A stretch of DNA of 64,000 nucleotides from Flavihumibacter soli (GCF_010692725.1 NZ_JAAFZB010000093.1:372001-436000), one strand, 5' to 3'. Shown: positions 41,869 through 51,702, counted from the first letter of the stretch. Made by a program: numbers and translations. Notes: a model not told the origin generated them from the sequence alone.

Positions 41869-43632
41869 TTAGTTCTTGATTTGACTTTTCTCCTTCAATT
41901 CCTGCTCCTGAACTTTTTTTCTGAATTCAGGGCTGTCCAATTCTTTCTTAAGCTTTTCGGTTTCAATTTTCATTTCCTCGATCTGCTTCTTCCACTCAGG
42001 ACTGTCAAATTGCTTCTTCATTTTTTCTGTTTCGATCTTCATGTCCTCCATTTGCTTCTTCCACTCAGGACTGTCGAACTGCTTCTTCATTTTTTCGGTT
42101 TCGATCTTCATGTCTTCCATCTGCTTCTTCCATTCGGGGCTATCGAACTGTTTCTTCATTTTCTCAGCTTCGATCTTCATGTCCGCCATCTGCTTTTTCC
42201 ATTCAGGGCTGTCGAACTGTTTCTTCATTTTCTCAGCTTCGATCTTCATGTTCTCCATCTGCTTTTTCCATTCAGGGCTGTCGAACTGTTTCTTCATTTT
42301 CTCAGCTTCGACCTTCATATTTTCCATCTGCTTTTTCCATTCAGGACTATCGAACTGTTTCTTCATTTTCTCAGCTTCGATCTTCATGTTTTCCATCTGC
42401 TTTTTCCATTCAGGGCTGTTGAAGTGTTTTTTCAGTTCGTTAGTATCAGCAGGAGCCGGAGGTATTGGGAACTCCGGAAACGCTGGTTCTGGAGGTGGGG
42501 GCGGAACTTCAAATGATGGCACCGGTGCTTCTGAAGGAGCAGGAGGAGCGGGTGGTATCGGTGGAACGATTTTGTGTGGTTTTTGTGCCTCTACCTTAAG
42601 AGTGTCAAATACTTTAAGGGTATCATGTGATTTCTTTGTTTTCGTTGTATCAGCCGGTAAAACCCAAGCTAAGGATAAGCTGATAGCAATTACGCCTGCC
42701 AAGGCAAACATTTTCTGTTTCTGATTTGAAATGTGAGTTTCCATACTGGTGATTTTAATTATGCGGGTTAATAGGTTGTGTTTCTTGTGTCCTGATAGGG
42801 ACATGACAAGGGTGCCGGTTGTAATGCGGTACTCTTCAATAATTGCCAATGCCCTGGCATAGGAAGATGCCTTATCGGTATGTTGAAGTACCAATTCATC
42901 ACAGCAGTACTCCCTGACACTTTTAATCTCTTTGCTGATAAGCCAAACCATGGGATTAAAGAATAGCAGAGCTTCCATCACTCTCTGCAGGAGATTCATC
43001 AGGTAATCATTACGTCTGATATGTGCCAGTTCATGCAGTAATATGGTTTCGACCTGGTCTGGTGTAAGCTGGTTTACGATGGCAATGGGAAGCAGGATCA
43101 CAGGCTTTAAAAAACCGGCAGTAAACGGAACGAGTATCTTATCCGAAAAATAGAGGGTCACTTCACGGGAAATGCCCAGCTTGTTTTTAAGAGACTGCAA
43201 ACGTATGCCCCAAAAACCATGAGCTGGTGTATGACCCCTCAACTTTGACGCCTTCAACCTGTAAAAGCCTATGAGTAAGAGGAAAGTATGCAGGGCAAGG
43301 CCGGTGATGTAGGAAAGGGCGATCCAAAACGAATAGGGAGCCGTTAGAGAGCTAAAACTCTTGATCGAGTTAACAGGGCTGGTAACCGGGATTTCCCCTT
43401 TTGCAACGTAAATTATTACTTCATGCGCAGAAAGATATACCCCAAGAAATGAAGTTATAAAGCCGGCACTTATTATGACCATTGAGCAGTAAAGTAATTT
43501 GTACTTCCAATTTGAGCTAAGTTCTTTTGAAAAGAATAAGATCAGCCTTATTAGAGTGAAAATGATAAGGCCCTGAGCCAGTGAGTTAAATATGGCCTGA
43601 CTTAAAGCAACGAAGAGTGTGGCAGCATTCAT
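41869..43632 (-). CDS. M56 (BlaR1-like) membrane metallopeptidase with eight 23-residue C-terminal repeats
   Basis: The N-terminal half contains three or four transmembrane helices and the zinc site HELAH (residues 200-204) in LLHELAHIRRNDYLMNLLQ. Another helix lies near 304-320 (LAGVIAISLSLAWVL). Then comes a Pro-rich stretch (about 345-400), and the last 184 residues are exactly eight 23-residue units beginning FDSPEWKKQM. BlaR1-type proteins sense a cell-wall signal and inactivate a partner BlaI repressor by proteolysis. Here the blaI gene lies 4 nt upstream. No penicillin-binding sensor domain is present; the repeat tail takes its place, probably in the periplasm as a long charged helix. 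Confidence 0.88.
   Translation of the reverse strand: MNAATLFVALSQAIFNSLAQGLIIFTLIRLILFFSKELSSNWKYKLLYCSMVIISAGFITSFLGVYLSAHEVIIYVAKGEIPVTSPVNSIKSFSSLTAPYSFWIALSYITGLALHTFLLLIGFYRLKASKLRGHTPAHGFWGIRLQSLKNKLGISREVTLYFSDKILVPFTAGFLKPVILLPIAIVNQLTPDQVETILLHELAHIRRNDYLMNLLQRVMEALLFFNPMVWLISKEIKSVREYCCDELVLQHTDKASSYARALAIIEEYRITTGTLVMSLSGHKKHNLLTRIIKITSMETHISNQKQKMFALAGVIAISLSLAWVLPADTTKTKKSHDTLKVFDTLKVEAQKPHKIVPPIPPAPPAPSEAPVPSFEVPPPPPEPAFPEFPIPPAPADTNELKKHFNSPEWKKQMENMKIEAEKMKKQFDSPEWKKQMENMKVEAEKMKKQFDSPEWKKQMENMKIEAEKMKKQFDSPEWKKQMADMKIEAEKMKKQFDSPEWKKQMEDMKIETEKMKKQFDSPEWKKQMEDMKIETEKMKKQFDSPEWKKQIEEMKIETEKLKKELDSPEFRKKVQEQELKEKSQIKN
41872..42423 (-). repeat. 69-bp tandem repeat, eight units, in-frame
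   Basis: Eight consecutive 69-nt units end exactly at the stop codon of the M56 gene. Seven are close copies of FDSPEWKKQM-E-x-MKIE-x-EKMKKQ, and the last (LDSPEFRKKV...) is diverged. Differences between units are mainly single residues (N/D/A, A/T, V/I), which suggests recent expansion by unequal recombination or slippage. Confidence 0.95.
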
Positions 43633-43636
43633 GATT

Positions 43637-44014
43637 TTACTTTTTTTCCAGTTGATCCAGGTACTCCTTTATTTTCCTGATCTCTTCCTTTGAGGATTTT
43701 TTATCACTCAACGCCTGCATTACAAGCTGTGCGGCCGAGCCGTTGAAGACTGTATCGATCAGGGTCTGCAAGATTCCCTGACTGATATTCTCATGGGAGA
43801 TCGTTGCCTTGTATTTATGGGTTCTGTTACTCACATCTCTTTCCACAAGTCCTTTTTCATGCATGATCTGCATGAGTTTGAGGGTAGTGGTGTATCCTAC
43901 CTCGCTGTCTCTCATCTGTGTGAGTTCCTCATTTACTTCCCTTACTGTACACTGGGTATTCTTCCAGAGTACTTGCAGGATCTCAAGCTCACTCGCTGTT
44001 GGTTTCGGCTTCAT
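43637..44014 (-). CDS. BlaI/MecI/CopY-family transcriptional repressor
   Basis: A 125-residue winged-helix repressor. The DNA-binding part is LTASELEILQVLW-like (here PTASELEILQVLWKNTQCTV), followed by YTTTLKLMQIMHEKGLVERD and the dimerising C-terminal helices. Members are inactivated by cleavage by a partner M56 peptidase, whose gene lies directly downstream. Two perfect palindromes just upstream of the ATG are the expected operators, so the operon probably represses itself. Confidence 0.93.
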   Translation of the reverse strand: MKPKPTASELEILQVLWKNTQCTVREVNEELTQMRDSEVGYTTTLKLMQIMHEKGLVERDVSNRTHKYKATISHENISQGILQTLIDTVFNGSAAQLVMQALSDKKSSKEEIRKIKEYLDQLEKK

Positions 44015-44021
44015 TCTTAGC

Positions 44022-44037
44022 TACGAATTGTTTCGTA
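44022..44037. promoter_or_regulatory. BlaI-type operator 1
   Basis: The perfect palindrome TACGAA-TTGT-TTCGTA lies 8 nt upstream of the repressor ATG. The same 6-bp arms and 4-nt spacer recur 25 bp away. Function as the BlaI site is inferred from position and symmetry. Confidence 0.8.
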
Positions 44038-44046
44038 ATACAAGTA

Positions 44047-44062
44047 TACGAATGATTTCGTA
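44047..44062. promoter_or_regulatory. BlaI-type operator 2
   Basis: TACGAA-TGAT-TTCGTA is the second copy of the palindrome. The 25-bp centre-to-centre distance is close to 2.5 helical turns. It lies in the spacer between the divergent repressor and mutS genes, nearer the repressor. Confidence 0.8.
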
Positions 44063-44217
44063 TTTTCTATTTTATTTCACATTTTTTAACAATTTGCTTG
44101 TTTTAAGATAAAACTGTGGTTCATTTAACCTTCTGATACTCCACATCAATCGTTTTTTCCACACTTCGGACAAAACCCCCTCAATGCATTAACTTTACCC
44201 CTCAAAAAAAAAATATC

Positions 44218-46827
44218 TTGGCAAAGACTGATCAGAAGGAAACACCATTAATGCTTCAATACAATACGATTAAGGCCAAATACCCGGGCGCTTTATTACT
44301 TTTTCGTGTTGGCGACTTTTATGAAACTTTTGGTCAGGACGCTGTAAAAGCCGCAGGTATACTTGGGATCGTACTCACCAAGCGGGGAAGCAATAACGGC
44401 ACACCCATTGAGCTGGCGGGTTTTCCGCACCACTCACTTGAAACATATTTGCCGAAGCTCGTAAGGGCGGGACAAAGAGTAGCGATTTGTGACCAGCTTG
44501 AGGATCCCAAAACTACGAAGACCATTGTCAAAAGGGGGGTTACTGAACTGATAACGCCTGGTGTATCGTATAGTGACAATATAATTCAGCAAAAAACAAA
44601 TAACTACCTGGCCTCATTGTTTTTTGAAAAGAACCAGGTGGGCATTGCTTTTTTGGACATATCCACAGGCGAGTTTTTAGTTGCGCAAGGCAACCCGGAC
44701 TATGCTGATAAGCTTTTACAGAGCTTCAAACCAAGCGAAGTTATTTTTCAGAAAAGCCGGCAACGGGATTTCGTTGAGTTATTTGGTGACCGTTTTTATA
44801 CTTATCATCTCGATGACTGGGCTTACAGCGGAGATTTCGCGCAGGAGACCTTGTTAAAGCATTTTGATGTCAAGTCATTGAAAGGTTTCGGTGTAGACCG
44901 GCTGAATCTTGCCACCACTGCCGCAGGAGTGGCACTGCACTATCTGAACGAGACAGAACACCGTAATTTACAGCATATCTCTTCCATCTCTAGAATTGAG
45001 GAAGAACGTTATATGTGGCTTGACAGGTTCACTATCCGTAACCTGGAACTTATCGGTTCTGCCAACGAAAATGCTGTCTCCCTGGTAGACATATTAGACC
45101 ACACCAGTTCGCCAATGGGTGCCAGGCTTTTGCGGCGGTGGATGGTGATGCCTTTGAAGGAAAAAACACCGGTTGAGGAGCGGCTTGAAGTGGTTGATTT
45201 CCTGATGCAGAGTGACGAATTGCGTGAAAGCCTCTTGCATGAAATTAAGCAGATCGGCGATCTGGAACGGTTAATATCAAAGATCGGTTTGCTAAAGGCA
45301 AACCCGAGGGAGGTGATGCAGCTGAAACGCGCATTACATGCTGCTGCAAATATCAAGGATCTATGTGAAAAGGCAGACAATGGGTCACTTAAACTGATAG
45401 CCGAGCAAATGAATCGATGCCTTTCAATTCGTCAAAAAATTGAAAATTCCATGCAGCCTGATCCGCCGGTTTTAATTATTAAGGGTGGAGTGATTGCGGA
45501 TGGTGTTGATGATGAACTTGACAGGCTTCGCAAGATCGCCTTTGGCGGAAAGGGATACCTGCTTGAAATGCAGAAACGGGAAGCTGAGATCACGGGTATT
45601 CCTTCATTGAAAATCGCTTTCAATAATGTTTTTGGTTATTACCTGGAAGTTACCCATACGCATAAGGACAAAGTTCCTGCGGACTGGCTGCGCAAACAGA
45701 CCCTGGTCAATGCAGAGCGCTACATAACTCCGGAGTTGAAGGAATACGAGGAACAAATACTCGGTGCTGAAGAAAAGATACTGGCGATTGAAACCCGTTT
45801 ATATAATGAGCTGGTTTTCGCTCTGAGCGAATTCATCAAGCCTATCCAGCTGAATGCGCAGCTGGTTGCGCAACTTGATGTTTTGCTTAATTTCTCCAGC
45901 CTGGCGATCAAGAACTATTATGTCAGACCTCAAATAAATGAGGGCAGCGTAATAGATATCAAAGGTGGCCGGCATCCCGTCATAGAAAAAACTTTGCCCC
46001 CGGGTGAGGAATATATTTGTAATGATGTCTTTCTGGACAGTGAAAGTCAACAGATCATTATTATTACAGGACCGAACATGGCCGGAAAGTCAGCGCTTTT
46101 ACGACAAACAGGTCTGATTGTCTTAATGGCGCAGATGGGATGTTTTGTACCGGCCAGGGAAGCACAAATTGGACTGGTTGATAAGATCTTTACCAGGGTA
46201 GGAGCTTCTGATAATTTAACGACGGGTGAGTCAACGTTTATGGTTGAAATGAATGAAACAGCAAGCATTCTGAATAACCTTTCGGACAGGAGCCTGATCC
46301 TAATGGATGAAATCGGTCGTGGGACTAGTACCTATGATGGAATTTCAATCGCCTGGTCTATTGCCGAATACCTGCACAATCATCCCTCCGCGAAAGCTAA
46401 AACACTATTCGCCACCCATTATCATGAGTTGAATGAATTAAGCAATTCCTTTAGCCGCATTAAGAATTTTAATGTCTCGGTGAAGGAAGTTGGTAACCGG
46501 GTAATATTCCTGCGGAAGCTGGTGCCAGGCGGAAGTGAACACAGTTTTGGTATTCATGTAGCTAAAATGGCTGGAATGCCTGCCAAATTAGTGGGCCGCG
46601 CCAACGAGATACTTAAGCGCCTGGAGCAGGAGCGGACAGGAGGTGAACATATAAAGGACAGTATTAAAAAAATACAACAGCAGGCCTATCAGCTCCAGAT
46701 GTTTTCCATCGATGACCCGATATTAGTTAAGATCCGGGACATGTTGAATAACCTGGATGTAAATACCTTAACGCCGGTGGAAGCCCTGATGAAGCTGGAT
46801 GAGATTCAAAGGATCTTAAAGAACTAA
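44218..46827 (+). CDS. mutS: DNA mismatch repair protein MutS
   Basis: The 869-residue MutS recognises mismatches. The N-terminal mismatch-binding domain includes [20 protein letters not shown] with the Phe-x-Glu wedge. The ATPase domain carries the P-loop [13 protein letters not shown] and [13 protein letters not shown], followed by the ATHYHEL switch. I start at TTG 44218 ([12 protein letters not shown]) because this N-terminus is typical of Bacteroidota MutS; the first ATG (44251) would shorten it by 11 residues. The gene ends 1 nt from the end of the convergent DsrE gene. Confidence 0.96.
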   Translation: MAKTDQKETPLMLQYNTIKAKYPGALLLFRVGDFYETFGQDAVKAAGILGIVLTKRGSNNGTPIELAGFPHHSLETYLPKLVRAGQRVAICDQLEDPKTTKTIVKRGVTELITPGVSYSDNIIQQKTNNYLASLFFEKNQVGIAFLDISTGEFLVAQGNPDYADKLLQSFKPSEVIFQKSRQRDFVELFGDRFYTYHLDDWAYSGDFAQETLLKHFDVKSLKGFGVDRLNLATTAAGVALHYLNETEHRNLQHISSISRIEEERYMWLDRFTIRNLELIGSANENAVSLVDILDHTSSPMGARLLRRWMVMPLKEKTPVEERLEVVDFLMQSDELRESLLHEIKQIGDLERLISKIGLLKANPREVMQLKRALHAAANIKDLCEKADNGSLKLIAEQMNRCLSIRQKIENSMQPDPPVLIIKGGVIADGVDDELDRLRKIAFGGKGYLLEMQKREAEITGIPSLKIAFNNVFGYYLEVTHTHKDKVPADWLRKQTLVNAERYITPELKEYEEQILGAEEKILAIETRLYNELVFALSEFIKPIQLNAQLVAQLDVLLNFSSLAIKNYYVRPQINEGSVIDIKGGRHPVIEKTLPPGEEYICNDVFLDSESQQIIIITGPNMAGKSALLRQTGLIVLMAQMGCFVPAREAQIGLVDKIFTRVGASDNLTTGESTFMVEMNETASILNNLSDRSLILMDEIGRGTSTYDGISIAWSIAEYLHNHPSAKAKTLFATHYHELNELSNSFSRIKNFNVSVKEVGNRVIFLRKLVPGGSEHSFGIHVAKMAGMPAKLVGRANEILKRLEQERTGGEHIKDSIKKIQQQAYQLQMFSIDDPILVKIRDMLNNLDVNTLTPVEALMKLDEIQRILKN

Positions 46828-47244
46828 TTACTGTGCTGCTTTAATGTATCCAAAGCCTTCCCTTTGTTTAACTATGACCTCGTAAATTCCGTCAGGCACG
46901 GTTTTTACACCGGGCAATAGCTGGCTTTCGCTCACATTTTGATTTCTCATTGCCACTGCGCATACCCGGAAAGCGATATTCTTGTTCTGGGCCAGCTTCA
47001 TAACCTCGTCGGCGACAGTTGAGCGATCCTTTACCACCATATCCAGTGATTTGCCATAAAACACTACTTCCATTTGTGCAGCGGGATCTGACTTTGAGAT
47101 GCCATTAAGCCATCTGATTACGGACTGATGAACAGTTGGGTCTTTGCTGGTGATATCGAAGACAACTTTGTAATCCGGTGTCTGCGCCCAGAGTACCATA
47201 GGGGTTGTTAATAAGATCAGACAGATTATTACATACTTTTTCAT
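46828..47244 (-). CDS. Secreted DsrE-family protein
   Basis: A 138-residue protein with a signal peptide (MKKYVIICLILLTTPMVLWAQ) and a DsrE/DsrF-like fold: YKVVFDITSKDPTVHQSVIR, EVVFYGKSLDMVV and IAFRVCAVAMRNQ with a single Cys where sulfur-carrier members have theirs. Periplasmic members of this type are common in Bacteroidota but their role is not known. It ends back to back with mutS without a visible terminator. Confidence 0.8.
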   Translation of the reverse strand: MKKYVIICLILLTTPMVLWAQTPDYKVVFDITSKDPTVHQSVIRWLNGISKSDPAAQMEVVFYGKSLDMVVKDRSTVADEVMKLAQNKNIAFRVCAVAMRNQNVSESQLLPGVKTVPDGIYEVIVKQREGFGYIKAAQ

Positions 47245-47514
47245 AACCTCATATATTTGGTATAAAAGTTACCATTTTCTGAAGGGAAAATCAATATTGC
47301 AGAATCTGGATTTAACCGGGTAGAAATTGCCGATTCCGTATTTTTTTGCATAAAATTTGGATTAAACTGTATATTGATTTGAGAGATAATATGCTTAACT
47401 TGTATGCAGTATAGCCCTGCCGAGCACTAGCTTAAGTTATTTAGCCTCTCCGGCTTTACATTCCATGATCAATATTATTGATAAGTTTCAGAGCAACAAT
47501 AATCCAGCTTGATA

Positions 47515-48486
47515 ATGAAATACTCAATGTATTCTGTTCTACTGCTCTTCTTTTTTCTATCATGTAAAAAGGAGGCAGATGAAATCACCGAAGTTGATAA
47601 GCCAGAAGGGCAGAAGCACGAAGTGATTTTTAATCTTCCTGATTTTGCGCAGCGGATAGTTGTCCTTTCGAAAGGTAATGCTACATCTGATCAGTTAAAG
47701 AATTCGGTAGCCAATCTTACTTACATTGTTTATGATTCCGGGGGTACGGAGGTTAGTCGGATCGAGCAGGATTCAACAGGGGCAACGACGCGTTTTGTTA
47801 ATGATCGGGTTCATCCAGAGAGATATGCCGGTATACAAACTTTCGGATGTATCAGGGACTCTTTGGTAACTGGAGATTACACAGTAATTATGATCGCATC
47901 AACCGCCAGGTTTGAAATCAACACCCAGACTATCACTAGTGAAGGTTATTATTTTAATCCGTTAGACGAGGCCAGCTTTTACTATGAAAGGGGTTTAGAC
48001 TCATGGTCAAGAACAGGTGATACATTTTTTAAGAAGTTTTCAATAAAAGTCGGGACCGGGCCACTGCAACAGGATATAAGCCTGGACAGGATAGTAGGGA
48101 AAGCGGAAATAAATATCCTGGATTCGAAGCCGGGAACAACATTTAAGTTTCTATTTACGAACGAACACGAGGCTTATAAATTCTCGGATGAAACCGCATT
48201 CGGAACTACAAACGATATAGAAAATGAAAGGTACCTGGAGGAAGTTCCTGGTGGGCTAAAACTGTCGTTCTCAAAGTTTCTGATTAATACACAGACTCCT
48301 ATCGATGTTACAGTGAAAGTTTACGAGAATGGTGCTCTCACCGCTACCAAAACGATAAAAGGCGTTAGATTCTACAAAAATAAACGTACCATTTTAACAG
48401 GCAGGATATACCCTCCAACAACAATCGGTTTTTCAGTCACCGTAAATGATGAATTTGATGCGGAGCCGGTAGAAGTATCATTCTGA
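47515..48486 (+). CDS. FimB/Mfa2-like lipoprotein (putative fimbrial anchor type)
   Basis: A 323-residue lipoprotein with the signal MKYSMYSVLLLFFFLSC and a KKEAD start of the mature part. It shows two beta-sandwich halves: ANLTYIVYDSGGTEVSRI with GDYTVIMIAS, and RIVGKAEINILDSKPG with KNKRTILTGRIYPP. This layout fits the FimB/Mfa2 family that anchors Bacteroidota fimbriae, but no FimA-like subunit is next to it. TTG at 47509 opens the frame; ATG 47515 is chosen. The family call is from pattern only. Confidence 0.6.
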   Translation: MKYSMYSVLLLFFFLSCKKEADEITEVDKPEGQKHEVIFNLPDFAQRIVVLSKGNATSDQLKNSVANLTYIVYDSGGTEVSRIEQDSTGATTRFVNDRVHPERYAGIQTFGCIRDSLVTGDYTVIMIASTARFEINTQTITSEGYYFNPLDEASFYYERGLDSWSRTGDTFFKKFSIKVGTGPLQQDISLDRIVGKAEINILDSKPGTTFKFLFTNEHEAYKFSDETAFGTTNDIENERYLEEVPGGLKLSFSKFLINTQTPIDVTVKVYENGALTATKTIKGVRFYKNKRTILTGRIYPPTTIGFSVTVNDEFDAEPVEVSF

Positions 48487-48675
48487 TTTTTAATTCACAA
48501 AGCATCAGACTTTCAAGCAAAGTTCTAATACCACTCCATCGCCTATTTTTACCTGTTTAGTCCAGATAATGGTCTCAATCGATTTAGTTTTTTGTTTCAA
48601 GAATACAGGTGCGTATTCCACTGATGTTAATAAACTGCAGTTGCCGACTGACCCCAATTAGCCGAATTTGGCAGC

Positions 48676-49242
48676 ATGAACTATCATAGCAAGCCGAAGT
48701 ACAGGGTATTCACTTTGGTAACCGTATCCCTGATCTTGTTCGCTTCCTGCAACAGCCAGAAATTTGTAACTGATTCATCCAAGGCAAAGGGTATTAAATT
48801 TTCAGGGGGCCTAAAGGAAAAGTATGCGGCAGTACTCGGTGTCCCGGAGAACCAGATCACAAATGAGAAACTTTACAAATTCATCGATAGCTGGATAGGC
48901 GTTCCTCACAGTTCCAGCGGTACGGACAAGCGTGGAATTGATTGCTCGGGGTTTACATCATTATTGCAAAAAGATGTTTATAACCGGTCTGTCCCGCGGG
49001 TGGCGCGGCAAATAGCTGAACAGGTAAAAAGAAAGTACGAAGTGGATCTTCAGGAAGGTGATCTGGTGTTTTTTGATTTTGAGGGACAGAAGTTCAGTCA
49101 TGTCGGGGTATATCTCGTTAATAACAAATTTGTTCATACTTCTACAAGTAAGGGCGTGATTATAAGCGATCTCAGGGATCCCTGGTATTATAAATACTTC
49201 TCAAGAGCCGGAACATTCCATTCATTATCCTCCAAAAATTAA
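48676..49242 (+). CDS. NlpC/P60 cell-wall peptidase, lipoprotein
   Basis: A 188-residue lipoprotein (lipid Cys25 in LILFASC). The C40 peptidase domain holds the catalytic Cys90 in RGIDCSGFTSLL, His142 in FSHVGVYL and the third polar residue His154 in KFVHTST. Such enzymes cut the gamma-D-Glu-diaminopimelate bond of peptidoglycan or muropeptides. The length matches the minimal Spr/NlpC type without extra binding domains. Confidence 0.92.
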   Translation: MNYHSKPKYRVFTLVTVSLILFASCNSQKFVTDSSKAKGIKFSGGLKEKYAAVLGVPENQITNEKLYKFIDSWIGVPHSSSGTDKRGIDCSGFTSLLQKDVYNRSVPRVARQIAEQVKRKYEVDLQEGDLVFFDFEGQKFSHVGVYLVNNKFVHTSTSKGVIISDLRDPWYYKYFSRAGTFHSLSSKN

Positions 49243-49301
49243 AAGGCCGGAGATATTGTATAATTTGTAAATTTGCCGAGCAATTTTTTATTGCTAATTA
49301 C

Positions 49302-49424
49302 ATGACCAAGCGTAAAAGTGATTATACCTTCTGGACCAGATACAAGCGATTTGCGACAACTGAAGTGTTAATGTACTTGATCATGGTTATAGGAATTCTG
49401 CTTGGTATTATAATCTTTAGTTAA
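49302..49424 (+). CDS. 40-residue single-pass membrane protein
   Basis: The frame MTKRKSDYTFWTRYKRF...GIIIFS has a basic N-terminus followed by a hydrophobic helix of about 20 residues (EVLMYLIMVIGILLGIIIFS). The ATG at 49302 and the stop at 49422-49424 leave one base before the ATG of the exonuclease gene, so they are probably one transcript. Codon-like composition and the positive-inside layout support a real gene. I do not know a named family. Confidence 0.65.
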   Translation: MTKRKSDYTFWTRYKRFATTEVLMYLIMVIGILLGIIIFS

Positions 49425-49425
49425 A

Positions 49426-50385
49426 ATGAAGTTAAATCTTAAACGTCCTCTTGCATTCTTTGACCTCGAAACTACCGGTGTGAACATCGCGTCAGACCGG
49501 ATCGTGGAAATATCCATTTTAAAAGCAATGCCTGATGGTACAGAGCAGATTAAAACTCTTCGGATCAATCCCGAAATGGCAATTCCGCTGGAATCTTCTC
49601 TTGTACACGGCATCTACGCTGAGGACATAAAAGATCAGCCGACTTTTAAAGAGGTGGCTAAAGAACTGGCTGACTTCATGGATGATTCTGACCTGGCAGG
49701 GTATAATTCCAATAAGTTCGATATACCCATGTTAATGGAAGAATTTATCAGAGCGGGAGTTGACTTTGATCTTGAGCATCGTCGCTTTGTTGATGTTCAG
49801 AACATATTTCACCAGATGGAGCAGCGTACTTTAAGGGCAGCTTACCAGTTCTATTGCGGCAAAACTATTGAAAATGCACATTCCGCAGAGGCAGACATCA
49901 AAGCTACATATGAGGTTTTGCTGAGCCAGCTTGCCAAATATGAAAATGTAGAATGGGAAGACAAAAAAGGAAACAAGTCAATACCTGTTAAGAACGATGT
50001 AGACTCACTCCATAATTTTACAAATCTAAGCCGGCCTGTCGACTTTGCGGGCCGTATGGTGTACAATGAGCACGGGGTTGAGCTCATAAACTTCGGGAAA
50101 CATAAGGGTAAATGTGTCGAGGAGGTTTTTCAGATGGAACCCAGTTATTACTCGTGGGTGCAAAAAGGAGATTTTCCGTTGTATACCAAACGATGCATGG
50201 AAAAGATATGGATACGATGGAACGGGAAAAAAGAACGGTTAAAGATTGAAACACAGACAAGGTTGTCTATTGATCAGCGGAGTAGTCAGGTGGTAAAACC
50301 TCAACCCTCACCCCAGCCCCGAGAGGAAGCCAAGCCCATAAATAGTGACATGCTTGAACAATTAAAAATGAAGTTTGGCAAATAA
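49426..50385 (+). CDS. DnaQ-like 3'-5' exonuclease
   Basis: The N-terminal ~180 residues form a DEDDh exonuclease: FFDLETTG (D13, E15), GYNSNKFDIPMLMEE and HSAEADIKATYEVL with the final His and Asp. Residues about 205-270 carry a DUF3820-like region (INFGKHKGKCVEEVFQMEPS, YSWVQKGDFPLYTKRC). Such proteins act as proofreading subunits or in DNA/RNA repair. It follows the 40-residue membrane protein by one base. Confidence 0.88.
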   Translation: MKLNLKRPLAFFDLETTGVNIASDRIVEISILKAMPDGTEQIKTLRINPEMAIPLESSLVHGIYAEDIKDQPTFKEVAKELADFMDDSDLAGYNSNKFDIPMLMEEFIRAGVDFDLEHRRFVDVQNIFHQMEQRTLRAAYQFYCGKTIENAHSAEADIKATYEVLLSQLAKYENVEWEDKKGNKSIPVKNDVDSLHNFTNLSRPVDFAGRMVYNEHGVELINFGKHKGKCVEEVFQMEPSYYSWVQKGDFPLYTKRCMEKIWIRWNGKKERLKIETQTRLSIDQRSSQVVKPQPSPQPREEAKPINSDMLEQLKMKFGK

Positions 50386-50412
50386 CCAAGGATCAACTTT
50401 ATTTTTGTGCGG

Positions 50413-51504
50413 CTACATATCCTCCTCAAAAATATCCTCGGGTTGAGCATTTTGCTTCAGCAGTAAGAAATGATATTTTAACGCGGTCAGGAGCGGGTAA
50501 GTCCTGTAAGGCAGGTCATTTTCTTTCGCATAGTTCCGTATGACCTCCGTAACTTCCGGCGCATAAGCACAGCTTATGTTCGGAAATAGATGGTGTGCAA
50601 GGTGATAATTAAAGTTTCCCATCAGATTTCGCGTCACCCAGTTATTCACGGAGATATCATTTGTGGTCTGGAACTGATGAAGAAACCACCCACTGGGAAT
50701 CGACTGCGTATCGTCTGGTAAAGGAAATTCGTTTTTAATGTTCGCATGAGGGGTTAACAATGAGACGAGAGCAAAAACACCAGCGAGAATAAGCATGCTA
50801 ACAAGCGCCAAAAATGCGTGTATTACTGGCAGGCCTAGCATAATTGGCACCACCAACATGTAAAAGACATAGATCCCTTTAAAGATCAACATCTTAATCC
50901 GCTCCGTGTGCGGTATTTTGATAGTCTTCTGAATCAATCGATCTTCTGAAAAAAAATCCTTCATATCTCGTATGAAAACCCAGTTGAGCAGGTACAACGG
51001 ATAGAGAAAAATAAAGAAGATATGCTGATAACGCTGGTAGCCAGATGGTTCCCCATGGGGGTAGATCTTAATTATTCCTGATTGTTGTATATCAGTATCC
51101 CACCCACGTATGTTGGGAAAGTTATGATGCATGGTCACGTGGCGTTTCTTCCAGATATAACTGTTTGCACCTAACAGATCCAGAAAATATAGGATCCCTT
51201 TGGTTGCGGCAGAGTTGTTAGAAAGATTGCCATGAACGGTTTCATGAATAACACTTAAAAAAGTAAATACGATGACTATACCCATCAGGCAATACAGACT
51301 GTAAAACGTGGGTATATCGTCTATCTGAGAAAGTGCCGTTATATAAAGGGCGATATATAGAAAAGGCAATAAGACAGCGAGAATCTTGATATTTTCTCGT
51401 CGGCCTGACGGTAGTTCTTTAAGTCTGTCGTTAACGAGAGATCTTAGTTTTTTATAATGATAGTCAGAACTGTCATTCCTGGAATAAGCTATTTTCGAGT
51501 TCAT
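50413..51504 (-). CDS. Membrane fatty acid desaturase
   Basis: The 363-residue integral-membrane di-iron desaturase has three His boxes: HETVHG (87-92), HVTMHH (122-127) and HLAHHLFP near residue 310. Four hydrophobic helices surround them. It introduces a double bond into acyl chains (regiospecificity unknown) or acts on other lipids such as carotenoids. About 200 nt without a gene separate it from queG, in an AT-rich spacer that likely holds its promoter. Confidence 0.88.
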   Translation of the reverse strand: MNSKIAYSRNDSSDYHYKKLRSLVNDRLKELPSGRRENIKILAVLLPFLYIALYITALSQIDDIPTFYSLYCLMGIVIVFTFLSVIHETVHGNLSNNSAATKGILYFLDLLGANSYIWKKRHVTMHHNFPNIRGWDTDIQQSGIIKIYPHGEPSGYQRYQHIFFIFLYPLYLLNWVFIRDMKDFFSEDRLIQKTIKIPHTERIKMLIFKGIYVFYMLVVPIMLGLPVIHAFLALVSMLILAGVFALVSLLTPHANIKNEFPLPDDTQSIPSGWFLHQFQTTNDISVNNWVTRNLMGNFNYHLAHHLFPNISCAYAPEVTEVIRNYAKENDLPYRTYPLLTALKYHFLLLKQNAQPEDIFEEDM

Positions 51505-51702
51505 AATTTATCAGTTAATGCGTTGATGTACAGGGTAGTCTGATTCACTACCTTATACGAACTCTTAACTGATGAATTACAGCTTTAAGGGGCTTTAGCT
51601 AATTAATAACAAACTCTTTCGTCTAATAAGATAACTGCGTAACAGATAAGAGTTAATATTTAATTGAACTCAAAAATCGTGATTTTTTTTTTGCCAGAAA
51701 AG

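Noticed and set aside
42041-42480. Horizontal-transfer signal in the M56 region based on repetitiveness
   Set aside because: The repeats explain the unusual composition; the blaI gene and flanking genes look native.
41881-42724. Two long plus-strand open frames opposite the M56 gene (211 and 227 codons)
   Set aside because: They lie antisense to the 69-bp repeat array and the Pro-rich linker; the periodic coding sequence simply lacks stops in those frames. The translations are repetitive FLHFLSFDLH-like strings with no domain.
48505-48657. Minus-strand 50-codon frame between the FimB-like and NlpC genes (ends KIGDGVVLELCLKV)
   Set aside because: It looks fairly protein-like but has only a TTG directly after a stop as start, and a chance frame of this size is common. 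It could be a gene remnant; I did not list it as a feature.
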